Shown: positions 51,433 to 59,893 of the stretch, one piece after another
Layout: the number at the start of each line of letters is the position of its first letter
Numbering within the stretch: the first letter of the stretch is position 1
Assembly (NCBI GenBank): GCA_937995335.1
Contig: CALKIH010000009.1
Span: forward strand, 1 to 64,000
Length of the DNA stretch: 64,000 bases
Direction of reading: 5' to 3'
Source of the DNA: UBA2357 sp002344625
GTDB taxonomy: Bacteria > Pseudomonadota > Gammaproteobacteria > Burkholderiales > Rhodocyclaceae
The notes under the pieces: model-generated
Seen by the model: only the letters and a program-made list of their open reading frames with translations
Database searches by the model: none
Told to the model about the DNA's origin: nothing
Program-made: the position numbers and the translations under genes

Positions 51433-52413
51433 TCAAAGATCGAGTACCAGCCGGGCCGACTTGGCCCGCGAAATGCAGATCTGGATCATCTTGCCGCCGG
51501 CCTTTTCGGCGTCCGACAGAAAGTAGTCGCGGTGGTCGGGCGTGCCTTCGAGCACCGTCGCGGTACACACGCCGCATTCGCCGCGTCGGCAGTCGTACAT
51601 CGGATCGCAGCCCGCCGATTCGAGCACTTCGAGAATGGTCTTGTCGGCCGGGACCGTGAGGCGCTTGCCGGACTGGCGCAGCTCGAGTTCGAACGCCCGG
51701 TCGCCGTCGGCCGGCGCGGCCGCCGTGAACAACTCGAAATGGATGCGCTCGGCGGGCCAGCCGCGCACCTTGGCGCCGTCGATCACGGCATCGATCATGC
51801 CTTTGGGTCCGCACACGTAAAGATGCTGGGTCGGAGCAAGGCCGTCGAGCAGGGCGCCGAGGTCGAGCCGGCTGGCGTCGTCGTCGGCATGCAGATGCAG
51901 CGCCGCCTCGTCGAGCGCGCGCAACTCGGCGACGAAGGCGAGCTGGTCGCGCGAACGGCCGCTGTAATGCAGCACCCATGGGCGCCCGGCCGCTGCGAGC
52001 GCGCTCGCCATCGCCGCGAGCGGGGTGATGCCGATGCCGCCGGCGATCAGCACCACCGGCGCCTCGCCCGCTTCGGCGGCGTGCAGCGGAAAGTCGTTCT
52101 TCGGCCCGATGACCGTGATCCGGTCGCCGACGGCGAGGCCGTGCATGAAGCGCGAGCCGCCGCTGCCGGATTCCTCGAGCCGCACCCCGAGCCTGTAGTG
52201 CCGCGGCGCCTCGAAACCCTGTCGCGACGCGTCGAAGCTGACGAGCGAATAGTTGCGGGTGGCGCCGAGGCCCGGTATCCGCACCTGCAGGTGCGATCCG
52301 GGCGAGAAGGCTGGCAAGGGGGTCTCTGCCGCGGGCCGCAGCCGCAGCCGCAGCGAGCGGACCAGCGGGCTTTCCGCCCGGATGTCGCTGACCGTGAGTT
52401 CCAGTTCTGTCAT
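51433..52413 (-). CDS. iadC: Ferredoxin-type oxygenase reductase (IadC-like)
   Basis: A 326-residue reductase with an FAD domain (RNYSLVSFDASRQ), an NAD(P)H domain (VVLIAGGIGITPLAAM) and a C-terminal plant-type [2Fe-2S] ferredoxin (DCRRGECGVC, then ICIS). It passes electrons from NAD(P)H to the dioxygenase. The ATG at 52413 is preceded by GGAGGACG, better than the in-frame ATG at 52440. It stands directly upstream of iadD. Confidence 0.85.
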   Translation of the reverse strand: MTELELTVSDIRAESPLVRSLRLRLRPAAETPLPAFSPGSHLQVRIPGLGATRNYSLVSFDASRQGFEAPRHYRLGVRLEESGSGGSRFMHGLAVGDRITVIGPKNDFPLHAAEAGEAPVVLIAGGIGITPLAAMASALAAAGRPWVLHYSGRSRDQLAFVAELRALDEAALHLHADDDASRLDLGALLDGLAPTQHLYVCGPKGMIDAVIDGAKVRGWPAERIHFELFTAAAPADGDRAFELELRQSGKRLTVPADKTILEVLESAGCDPMYDCRRGECGVCTATVLEGTPDHRDYFLSDAEKAGGKMIQICISRAKSARLVLDL

Positions 52414-52455
52414 TTTGGTGTCGTCCTCCGTCCGATTCATGTCGGCCGTCGCGGG

Positions 52456-54045
52456 TCAGGCCGCGCCGTGTCGCGTGGGTGCGAACTGCATGTCGATGCC
52501 GATTGCGCGCAAGGCCCCCAGCCCGGCCTGGAGTTGCCGCCCCTCCTCGTCGGCCATCGCCGCGGCGAGCAGGTCGCGCAGGTGGTCGGCGCCGTCACTT
52601 CTGCCGGCCAGCCGATCGGCCGCCGCCATGAGGGCGGCAAAGCGCTGGTCGCCACGGTCGTGCGTGCCGCTGTAGCCCTTCACCACGCGCCGGCAGTGCA
52701 GCACCTCGACGGCGAGGGCGTAGTCACCCCCGGCGGCGAGCCGCTGGCCGAGCGCCAGCCATGCGTGCAGCTGTTCGGTCTCGATCTGGTGGCGCAGCAG
52801 CTTGCGGCGAAACCGGCGCATGCCCGCGACCAGGTACAGGACGACGAACCAGCGCAGGGTGCCGGTTTGCACCCGGCGGCCCTTTTCGGCGCGGCGCTTG
52901 ATGAACGCGCCGACGCGTTGCGACTGCAGCAGCCACTGCCCGAGCCGGGCCGGCAGGGTGCCGCAGATTTCCTCGAGGCGCGGGTGCATGTACTCGGTGG
53001 TGTAGACCAACTGGCCGGGCATGGCCCCGACCTCGGCCCGCACCCGCTCGAAGCGGCTGCCGCGAGTCTTGAGGTCGGCCACCCGGATCACGTCGTCGTA
53101 GCTCATCGCCACCGCCAGGCGATGGGCGATGGCGCGGGTCAGCGCCCACTCGCGCGCGTCGCCGCCGTGCGCCGCGTCGAGGGCGTGGAACGCCGTACAG
53201 GTGTCGAGGTAGTCGCGCGCGTAGTCCAGGTCCTGGTAGTCGATCAGGCGGCGCAGGCCGGCCACCAGCAGGCCTTGGGCCACCGGCGGAAAGTCCGATT
53301 TCACGCGTTGCAGCAAGACCTCGGCTGCGGGGCTGGCGGCGCGTGCGGGGACATCGGGCGCGGGCCGGGTGGTGTCGATCGGGGCGGGCTCGGCAGGCGC
53401 CCCGGCGGCCGCTGCGAAACCGAGCGAGAAGGCTGCCAGGCTGGCCTCGACGCCCGTGCCGCCGCGCCGGATCGTCCGCTCGAAGGCGGTGCGCTCGAAC
53501 GGCAGCGCGCCGGAGCCTGCGATCGCGCCGAACAGGCTGGCCGAGATCACGCTGCCGGCACGCTCGGCCATCTCCTGAAGGTCGAAGCACATCAGGCGCC
53601 TGGCTGCTTCGCGGCCGGCGTCGATGACCTTGTTGGGGTCGGCGATGCCGTTGCCGAGCGCGGCCTTCTCGCCCACGGCGTAGCTGCGGTGGCTGGAGGT
53701 GATCAGGGTCGTGCGCGCGGGGCTCACCAGCCCGCGCTGCATCGCGCGGCCGGCTTCCATCAACTCGGCGGCCACCACCAGGTCGACGTCGCCCGGTGTG
53801 GGCATCATCGCCAGCGTCGGCGGGGCTCCCGCCGCCTGCGCGGCGGCTTCGGGCAGGAGCTCGAGGTAGTAGATCGTGGCGCCGGTACGCTGGGCGACGC
53901 CCGGCACCGAGGTGGTCTGCGCCCACCAGCCGGCGTCTTCGGCCATTTCGACGATCCAGTCGGCGAGGACGCCGCCGCCCTGTCCGCCCATGGCCAGAAT
54001 CGCGATCTTGATCGGCGTGCCGGGATGAAGCGTGATCTTGCTCAT
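52456..54045 (-). CDS. Indolepyruvate-ferredoxin-oxidoreductase-like subunit B
   Basis: A 529-residue protein with an N-terminal 2-oxoacid:ferredoxin oxidoreductase gamma-type domain (ILAMGGQGGGVLADWIVEMAE, SVPGVAQRTGATIYYLEL), then a long helical C-terminal part of unknown role that is common in aromatic-acid-linked IorB forms. It pairs with the TPP-binding IorA-like protein encoded 14 nt upstream. Likely substrate: isatinate (2-aminophenylglyoxylate), an aryl-2-oxoacid. Confidence 0.8.
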   Translation of the reverse strand: MSKITLHPGTPIKIAILAMGGQGGGVLADWIVEMAEDAGWWAQTTSVPGVAQRTGATIYYLELLPEAAAQAAGAPPTLAMMPTPGDVDLVVAAELMEAGRAMQRGLVSPARTTLITSSHRSYAVGEKAALGNGIADPNKVIDAGREAARRLMCFDLQEMAERAGSVISASLFGAIAGSGALPFERTAFERTIRRGGTGVEASLAAFSLGFAAAAGAPAEPAPIDTTRPAPDVPARAASPAAEVLLQRVKSDFPPVAQGLLVAGLRRLIDYQDLDYARDYLDTCTAFHALDAAHGGDAREWALTRAIAHRLAVAMSYDDVIRVADLKTRGSRFERVRAEVGAMPGQLVYTTEYMHPRLEEICGTLPARLGQWLLQSQRVGAFIKRRAEKGRRVQTGTLRWFVVLYLVAGMRRFRRKLLRHQIETEQLHAWLALGQRLAAGGDYALAVEVLHCRRVVKGYSGTHDRGDQRFAALMAAADRLAGRSDGADHLRDLLAAAMADEEGRQLQAGLGALRAIGIDMQFAPTRHGAA

Positions 54046-54059
54046 GGTCGTGTCGGTCC

Positions 54060-56261
54060 TCACAGGGCGACGCGCGCGAGGCGCCCGGCCCGCCGGCGCT
54101 GCAGCGCGCCGATCAGCGCATGCCGGATCCGCGCCAGCAGGCGGTCGAAGCCGCTGGGGTTGTGGATGATGTCGGCGCGGTAGAAAGACGGGCACAGCAC
54201 CGCCGCCTCCGCGACCTCGCCGCAGTTGCCGCAGCCGACGCAGGTGTTGTCGACATGCGCCACCGGGTCTTCCTTGAGCGGGTCGCCGCTATCCTTGACG
54301 CTGAGCGACGGACAGCCCGACAGCCGGATACAGGCATGGTCGCCGGTGCATACGTCGGGGTCGACGCCGAAGCGCTCCTTGACCATGCGGTTGCCGGCCT
54401 TGACCGCCTGGTTGAACAGGGGCTTGATGCGGCGCTGCTTGTTGAGCATGCATTCGGACTGGGCGATGATGACCTTGGGCCCGTCGGCGGTGGTGGTGAG
54501 CGCTTCTTCGAGCGTGGCGCGCATTTTTGCGACGTCGTAGGTGCGGTCGAGGGTGCGCAGCCATTTCACGCCGGCGCCGCGAATCGCGTGTTCGATCGGA
54601 TTGCGGGTGGCGCGGTCGGGGTTGTCGGCACGCGACGACGGAATGTCCTGACCGCCGGTCGCCGACGAGTAGAAATTGTCGACGATGACGATCACGCCGT
54701 CGTTCTTGTTGAACACCGCGTTGGCGATGCCCGAGGTGAGGCCGTTGTGCCAGAAGCCGCCATCGCCCATCACCGAGATCGAACGCTTGCCCGACTTGAC
54801 GTTGAAGGCCGAGCTCGAGGCGGCGCCGAGGCCATAGCCCATGGTGGTGGCGCCGATGTTGAACGGCGGCAGGATCGAGAACAGGTGACAGCCGATGTCG
54901 CACGAGACATGGTGCTGCCCGAGGTCGGCCTCGGCCAGCTTCATCGCGGCGAATATCGGACGCTCCGGGCAGCCGGTACAGAAGCCGGCCGGGCGGGCCG
55001 GCACGACGTCGGCGAGCGCTGCCACCTTGGGATGGAAGGTCATCGGAATCGCCGCCCCGCGCGCGGGGCCGGCGGCGTTCGGCGCGCCATCCGCCGCAAC
55101 GCTGGCCACAGGCGCAGGCGGCGCCAGGGCGTGCGGTTGATGCCGGTCGAGAAAGGTTTCGATGCCGGCCTTCATGACGGCGGTGGTGTATTCCCCGGCC
55201 ATCGGGAGCACGTCCTTGCCCGACAGCGCGGTGGCCACACCCGCCTTGCGCAGGATGGCATGCAGGTTCTGCTCGATGTAGTCGGGCTGTCCTTCCTCGA
55301 GCAGCAGCACCGCCTGCTTGCCGCTGCAGAACTCGATCACCTCGGTATCGATGACCGGGTAGGTGACGTTCATCACGTACAGCGGAATGCGGCTGTTGCC
55401 GAAGGTGTCCGCCAGTCCCAGCAGTTGCAGCGCGCGGATCACGCTGTTGTACAGGCCGCCCTGGAGAATCAGGCCGATGTCGTCGTAGTCGCCGGGGAAG
55501 CATTCGTTGAGCTTGTGGTCGCGGATGAATTTCACCGCGGCCGGCCAGCGCTCGCGAACCTTCTCGTGCTCGTGGCCGAACGACGCGGGCGGCAGCACGA
55601 TGCGGCCGGTATCGCGAACCGGATTCGCGAGCGCCTGCGCGAGCGTAAACGGCGGCCGCTTGTTTGCCTTGGTGATGAAACGCCCGTGTACATGACAGGA
55701 GCGGATGCGCACCTGCAGCATCACCGGGGTGTTGCTCGCCTCGGAGAGCGCGAACCCGTCCTCGACCGACTGGACGATCGACTCGAGGTTGGGGCGCGGA
55801 TCGAGCAGCCACATCTGCGATTTCATCGCGAAGGCGTGCGAGCGCTCCTGCATGATCGACGAGCCCTCGCCATAGTCTTCGCCGATGATCACCAACGCGC
55901 CGCCGGTGACGCCGCCCGACGCGAGATTGGCGAGTGCGTCGGAGGCGACGTTGGTGCCGACGGTCGACTTCCAGGTCACCGCGCCGCGAATCGGGTACAT
56001 CACCGACGCTGCCAGCATCGCCGCCGCCGTGGCTTCGGACGCGCTGGTCTCGAAGTGCACGTCGAGTTCCTCGAGGATCTCGCTGGCATCGGCGAGCACG
56101 TCCATCAGATGCGAGATCGGCGAGCCCTGGTAGCCACCCACGTAGCCGACGCCACACTGCAGCAAGGCCTTGGTGATCGCCAGGATGCCCTCGCCGCGGA
56201 ACTCCTCGCCGGCGGGTATCCGCAGCTGCCGCACTTCGTGCTTGAACGAACGCTCAGCCAC
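54060..56261 (-). CDS. Indolepyruvate-ferredoxin-oxidoreductase-like subunit A (TPP, FeS)
   Basis: A 733-residue subunit with pyruvate-oxidoreductase-type core domains, TPP motif GDGGFWHNGLTSGIANAVF, and C-terminal cluster-binding motifs (CTGDHACIRLSGCPSL and CVGCGNCGEVAEAAVLCP). I choose the GTG at 56261, with GGGAGG 9 nt upstream, over the longer ATG at 56300 that has no SD; it would be coupled to the upstream 29-residue ORF. Known members oxidatively decarboxylate aryl-pyruvates to aryl-acyl-CoA with ferredoxin as acceptor. Confidence 0.82.
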   Translation of the reverse strand: MAERSFKHEVRQLRIPAGEEFRGEGILAITKALLQCGVGYVGGYQGSPISHLMDVLADASEILEELDVHFETSASEATAAAMLAASVMYPIRGAVTWKSTVGTNVASDALANLASGGVTGGALVIIGEDYGEGSSIMQERSHAFAMKSQMWLLDPRPNLESIVQSVEDGFALSEASNTPVMLQVRIRSCHVHGRFITKANKRPPFTLAQALANPVRDTGRIVLPPASFGHEHEKVRERWPAAVKFIRDHKLNECFPGDYDDIGLILQGGLYNSVIRALQLLGLADTFGNSRIPLYVMNVTYPVIDTEVIEFCSGKQAVLLLEEGQPDYIEQNLHAILRKAGVATALSGKDVLPMAGEYTTAVMKAGIETFLDRHQPHALAPPAPVASVAADGAPNAAGPARGAAIPMTFHPKVAALADVVPARPAGFCTGCPERPIFAAMKLAEADLGQHHVSCDIGCHLFSILPPFNIGATTMGYGLGAASSSAFNVKSGKRSISVMGDGGFWHNGLTSGIANAVFNKNDGVIVIVDNFYSSATGGQDIPSSRADNPDRATRNPIEHAIRGAGVKWLRTLDRTYDVAKMRATLEEALTTTADGPKVIIAQSECMLNKQRRIKPLFNQAVKAGNRMVKERFGVDPDVCTGDHACIRLSGCPSLSVKDSGDPLKEDPVAHVDNTCVGCGNCGEVAEAAVLCPSFYRADIIHNPSGFDRLLARIRHALIGALQRRRAGRLARVAL

Positions 56262-56343
56262 GGCCGGACGCCTCCCAGGACGGCCCTGCGGCTGCGGCAT
56301 GCTGTTCGCGGGCGGGCCCGGCGGCTTGGGTCGGTTGTCTCAT
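56254..56343 (-). CDS. 29-residue upstream ORF coupled to the IorA-like gene
   Basis: The ATG at 56343 has a strong SD (AGGAG, 6 nt before). The ORF encodes 29 residues rich in Ala, Gly, Pro and Gln with one Trp, and its stop TGA overlaps the GTG of the IorA-like gene (GTGGCTGA). This overlap favours translational coupling. No regulatory codon run, such as several Trp codons, is present, so attenuation is not indicated; it may be a leader peptide or a chance ORF. Confidence 0.45.
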   Translation of the reverse strand: MRQPTQAAGPAREQHAAAAGPSWEASGRG

Positions 56344-56410
56344 CGTGGGCTCCTGGGGTGGCGGTCGCCTGCATGCGCTACCAGCATGGCGAGGCGAGCA
56401 GCTATGGATT

Positions 56411-56476
56411 ATTGTTATTGATAATTAGTTTAGACATCAACAGTTCTGTTGTAAACAGAAAACATGAAATTTCATG
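56411..56476 (-). promoter_or_regulatory. Promoter and operator candidates for the catabolic operon
   Basis: On the minus strand TTGATG (56435-56440) and TAACAA (17 nt downstream, near 56412-56417) form a possible promoter. Palindrome CAACAG-TT-CTGTTG (56438-56451) covers the -35, and the perfect palindrome CATGAAATTTCATG spans 56463-56476. MarR-type repressors bind such dyads, so these are candidate IadR sites. Confidence 0.5.
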
Positions 56477-56510
56477 CAGACTTCAGAATAACTCAAAAAA
56501 TCAATGATGT

Positions 56511-56527
56511 AGCTTGAAATTTAAGCT
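56511..56527. promoter_or_regulatory. Further dyad sharing the TGAAATTT core
   Basis: AGCTT-GAAATTT-AAGCT is an inverted repeat with the same TGAAATTT core as the palindrome at 56463-56476, 50 nt away. The pair may bind the same regulator. The remaining 56528-56784 holds only a small ATGCTGC-GGGC-GCAGCAT hairpin (56592-56609) and no gene I support. Confidence 0.4.
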
Positions 56528-56784
56528 GCGGCAGCGCACCATGAAAGAGCGCTCCCGAAAGCCTTTTGGCGCGTGGGATCGGGCTGTATCGATGCTGCGG
56601 GCGCAGCATGATGGTCACTGGCGGCGCACTGGAACGGTGCGGATCCGCCAGGGTGGCCTGGGCGGGAGCCCCGGTGGCGTCTAGCGCGGGCGGGTCTTCA
56701 GCGGCGCGCGTTGGCGGAGTGCCGACGCCCCAGGCGATGCCGCTCCGGCCGGCGCAAACGGCGCGGTCGGCGGGGGCGCGGAAG

Positions 56785-57432
56785 TCAAGCGTCGATCAGG
56801 CCGCTGCGTACCGCGATCAACGCGAGTTCGGCCGCATTCGCGGCGTTCAGCTTCTGCTTGATGTGGTAGAGATGGGTGCCGACCGTGCTCGGGCTGAGAT
56901 TGTGGCGCTCGGCCACCTCGGCCACCGAGCGGCCGCTGGCAAGCTGGATGAACACCGCGAATTCCTTGTCGGTGAGCGCCGCGACCGGATCGGCGGCGCC
57001 GCCGAACTGGGCGAGGGCGAGCCGGGGCGCAAGCTCGGGGTCGAGATAGCGCCGTCCGTGCGCCACCGCGGCGACCGCGCGCAGAAACTCCTGCGGGTCC
57101 GCGCGCTTCGACAGATAGCCGGTCGCACCGGCCTTGAGCGCGCGGCTCGGGATCTGGTTGTCGTCGTGCGCCGACACGATCAGCACGCGGGCGCCGGGCT
57201 GGTGCGCCCCGAGGCGCTCGAGCGCGGCGATGCCGCCGATCCCCGGCATCGACACGTCCATCACCAGCGCATCGGGCCGGTGTTCGGCAAACAGCGCGAG
57301 GGCGTGTTCGCCCCGGTCCGCCTCGGCGACGACGGTCGCGCCCGCGCCTTCCAGCAACATGCGAAAACCCATGCGAACCACCGCGTGGTCGTCGGCGAGC
57401 ACGATCCTGATTCCATCCAGCGTCGGGTTCAA
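56785..57432 (-). CDS. NarL/LuxR-type response regulator
   Basis: A 215-residue response regulator. The receiver contains the acidic pair ADD (residues 13-15) and the phosphorylation site Asp59 (VMDVSMPGIG); the LuxR helix-turn-helix is LSPSTVGTHLYHIKQKL. It starts at a TTG overlapping the stop of the kinase gene (TTGA). Together with the kinase it probably controls the divergent PQQ-associated operon, as related pairs (ExaD/ExaE type) regulate PQQ alcohol dehydrogenases. Confidence 0.88.
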   Translation of the reverse strand: MNPTLDGIRIVLADDHAVVRMGFRMLLEGAGATVVAEADRGEHALALFAEHRPDALVMDVSMPGIGGIAALERLGAHQPGARVLIVSAHDDNQIPSRALKAGATGYLSKRADPQEFLRAVAAVAHGRRYLDPELAPRLALAQFGGAADPVAALTDKEFAVFIQLASGRSVAEVAERHNLSPSTVGTHLYHIKQKLNAANAAELALIAVRSGLIDA

Positions 57433-58811
57433 GCCGTTTCCTTGTGCGGGTTGCGGCGCGGCAAGCGCGCGCTGATGCGGAGCCCGCCGGTGGCGGGGTG
57501 GTCGAAGCGCAGCTCGCCCCGCAGTTCGGCGACCCGCTCGCGCATGCCGAGCAGCCCGAGCCGGCCGGGCAGCGGATCATCGGCGAGGCCACATCCGTCG
57601 TCGCGCACGCTGAGCACAATATCGTCGCCCTCGCCGGCGAGTTCGACCTCGACATGCCGCGCGCCGGCGTGGCGGGCGACGTTGGTGAGGCTTTCCTGCA
57701 GCAGGCGCATCACGGCGAGCTGGATCGATTCGGGCAGCGAGGTGTTCAGGCTCTCGGTCCGGCACCGCAGATCGATGCCGGGATGGTGGCTGGACCACAA
57801 CACGCAGTAGTTCGCCACCGCGTCGCCGATGCCGAGGCCGGTCGCGCGGACGGAAGGGCGCAAGCGCTGCAGGATCGTGCGCACGCCGTCCTGCATCTGC
57901 CCGGTCATGGCCAGAATCGCCTGGGCGCTGCCGTGCAGGTTGGGCTGGTCGCCGGTGCGCTGCTGGATCGCGCCGGCGATGGCGCGCACGGCGGTGATGC
58001 CCTGGCCCAGTTCGTCGTGCAGTTCGCGCGCGATCAGGCGGCGCTCGGCTTCGAGGCGTCGCTGCATGGCGTGGGCGAACGCCTGGTCTTCCTCGAGCCG
58101 GGCATTGCGCGCCATCGACTGGTCGAGGCTGTCGGCCAGCCGGTTGTAGTTTTCGGCCAGGCGATCGATCTCGGCAACGGCGAACACCGGCAGGCGGGTG
58201 TCGAAATGCCCCTCGGCGCCGCGCGCCAGGGCCGCGCCGACCTGGCCGAGGGGGGCCATCGCGTGATTGAGCGCGGCCCGCGTGGCGAGCCACATGAAGA
58301 CCAGCAGGCTCGCCCCCCAGCCGGCGCCGGCGACGAGCTGGTCCCAGGCGTCGAGAACGGCGCGCGAGCTGTCGGGCACCATCCGGATCGCCAGTTCGCC
58401 GGCCCTGAAATGGCGGGTTTCGAGCGTGGGCGTGATTCGCGCGGTGAACCACGCGGGTGCGAAGCGCCCGGCCTTGTAGGTCGATTCGGGCGAGACGTAC
58501 GCCAGCCGGCCATCGGCGGCGATGATTTCGAGCCGGTTCGCACGCAGCCGGCCCAGTGCCTGCAGATGCGCCATCAGCCGCTGGTCGGCATCGGCGCCGT
58601 CCGCGAGTGTTTCGGGAATCAGCACGTTCAGCCATTGTTCGGCGACCCGCGCCGCGGCGCTGACCTCTTCATGGATCGCCTCGCGCGTTCCGCGCATCCA
58701 GCCGAGCGTTGCGATCACCAGCAGGAGGGCGACGATCGCGGTCACCACCAGGCTGACCCGTCCGCGCAGGGTTTGGGTACGGCGTCCGGGCGAGGAGGGG
58801 GCGTGCGCCAT
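57429..58811 (-). CDS. Sensor histidine kinase (HisKA_3)
   Basis: A 460-residue membrane kinase. Two membrane helices (about residues 20-38 and 160-178) enclose a periplasmic sensory region; a HAMP segment follows, then the phosphoacceptor His265 in RELHDELGQG and an HATPase_c domain (NVARHAGA, DDGCGLADD, GLLGMRERVAELRGEL). It is the partner of the response regulator downstream. The stimulus is unknown; alcohols or PQQ enzyme turnover are guesses from context. Confidence 0.88.
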   Translation of the reverse strand: MAHAPSSPGRRTQTLRGRVSLVVTAIVALLLVIATLGWMRGTREAIHEEVSAAARVAEQWLNVLIPETLADGADADQRLMAHLQALGRLRANRLEIIAADGRLAYVSPESTYKAGRFAPAWFTARITPTLETRHFRAGELAIRMVPDSSRAVLDAWDQLVAGAGWGASLLVFMWLATRAALNHAMAPLGQVGAALARGAEGHFDTRLPVFAVAEIDRLAENYNRLADSLDQSMARNARLEEDQAFAHAMQRRLEAERRLIARELHDELGQGITAVRAIAGAIQQRTGDQPNLHGSAQAILAMTGQMQDGVRTILQRLRPSVRATGLGIGDAVANYCVLWSSHHPGIDLRCRTESLNTSLPESIQLAVMRLLQESLTNVARHAGARHVEVELAGEGDDIVLSVRDDGCGLADDPLPGRLGLLGMRERVAELRGELRFDHPATGGLRISARLPRRNPHKETA

Positions 58812-58825
58812 GATCCGGCCCCCGG

Positions 58826-59530
58826 CTACGGCAACGCGCGGCGCAGGCTCGCGCGGGCGAAGAACTCTCCGCCGCGCTGCGCCCGCAGCATGAAAGCTTG
58901 CGGGGCGGCGTCGCTGGCGCGATCGACCAGACCGGCCCAGTGGGTGTCGAAACAGTCGGGGCAGCAGACCCGGGAGGACCGCCGGTCGATCGCCAGCAGG
59001 CCGCTGGCCACCTGGTTGCCGGTGAGCAGCCGGCTATCGCGGTCGAACACCACCACGGCTTCGAGCGGGCTGCCGAGCGCGCCGGGGCGGGGGTGAAAGC
59101 GCAGCACCAGAAAGCCGTGCACGTCGCTGTCGATCAGGCGGTGTTCGATGATTGCCGCGGTGGTGCGCAACAGCGCGTTCGCATGGCCGAAGTCCGCATG
59201 GGGCGAAGTGGCGAAATCGAGGATGCCGAGCACGCCGCCACCGTGCGTGAGGATCGGCGCGGCCACGCCCTGCACCGCGCGGTGCGGCGGCCGCCACCAC
59301 AGGGCGCGGGCGCCGACCATGTTCAGGATCGCGCCGTCGTTGTCGGCCAGCACGACCGCGAGGTCGGGGCTTTCGAGCTGCTGGTGCAGGCACTCCATGG
59401 CGGGGCGCGAGAACGTCACCAGCCGCGCCCGCCGCGCCGCATCGGCTTTCCGGATGCCGGGTGGATGTGCGGTTGCCGGCGCGCTACGGCGCAGGCGGGG
59501 TTGGGGCGGTAAGCCGGGTTCGTCGGCCAT
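58826..59530 (-). CDS. Orphan GAF/PAS-like module, AcoR-type N-terminus without AAA+ domain
   Basis: A 234-residue protein that resembles the N-terminal sensor part of AcoR-type sigma-54 activators: GAF-like core (GVAAPILTHGGGVLGILDF, and TTAAIIEHRLIDSD), then a PAS-like segment (AVVVFDRDSRLLTGNQVA). The following AAA+ (GAFTGA) and Fis-type DNA-binding domains are absent, and the usual central GAF strand segment appears shortened. It is either a stand-alone sensory partner of the kinase or a decayed regulator. Confidence 0.65.
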   Translation of the reverse strand: MADEPGLPPQPRLRRSAPATAHPPGIRKADAARRARLVTFSRPAMECLHQQLESPDLAVVLADNDGAILNMVGARALWWRPPHRAVQGVAAPILTHGGGVLGILDFATSPHADFGHANALLRTTAAIIEHRLIDSDVHGFLVLRFHPRPGALGSPLEAVVVFDRDSRLLTGNQVASGLLAIDRRSSRVCCPDCFDTHWAGLVDRASDAAPQAFMLRAQRGGEFFARASLRRALP

Positions 59531-59893
59531 TTTGCGGGCGGTCGTGTGGGTCGGAGTCGGAACATGCACGATTCGTGCCGCCCACCGGTGCGCAGAGTAA
59601 GAACGCCCGGTTCGCCTTTCGCGTGGTTCGTACGCGGCTTCGGGCGGTTTGGGGCTGTTGCAGGATTGAACAGTTGTTCCCAATCGAAACAATGCGGCGC
59701 CCGGCGATCGGGTCGCGCGGGCTGCGGGCAATCGCAATCCGCCATGTGTTCAGCGTGCCCGGGGGCCGCCCCGCGCTTGCGGGTGTGCGTCTTGCCCGGC
59801 TGCGGTGGCATGAACACTGCTAGAAGCCGTTTCACAAACGTGTGCGCCGGCTGCCATGCGGCGCGCACCGATCATGACGAGGAGACCGACACC
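59531..59893. promoter_or_regulatory. Divergent regulatory region with dyad at 59665-59684
   Basis: 363 nt between the orphan sensor and the PQQ operon. The dyad ATTGAACA-GT-TGTTCCCAAT (59665-59684) is a likely binding site for the nearby response regulator. A strong SD (GAGGAG) lies before the ATG at 59894. I found no clear consensus promoter hexamers. Confidence 0.45.

Noticed and set aside
47953..56300. Longest-ORF starts for the IorA-like subunit (ATG 56300) and acyl-CoA ligase (49647)
   Set aside because: No Shine-Dalgarno sequence precedes them, while GTG 56261 and TTG 49599 have good SD sites and begin at the conserved N-termini.
54120..56507. 795-codon plus-strand ORF opposite the IorA-like gene
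   Set aside because: It is a mirror frame of a recognised protein with TPP and iron-sulfur motifs.
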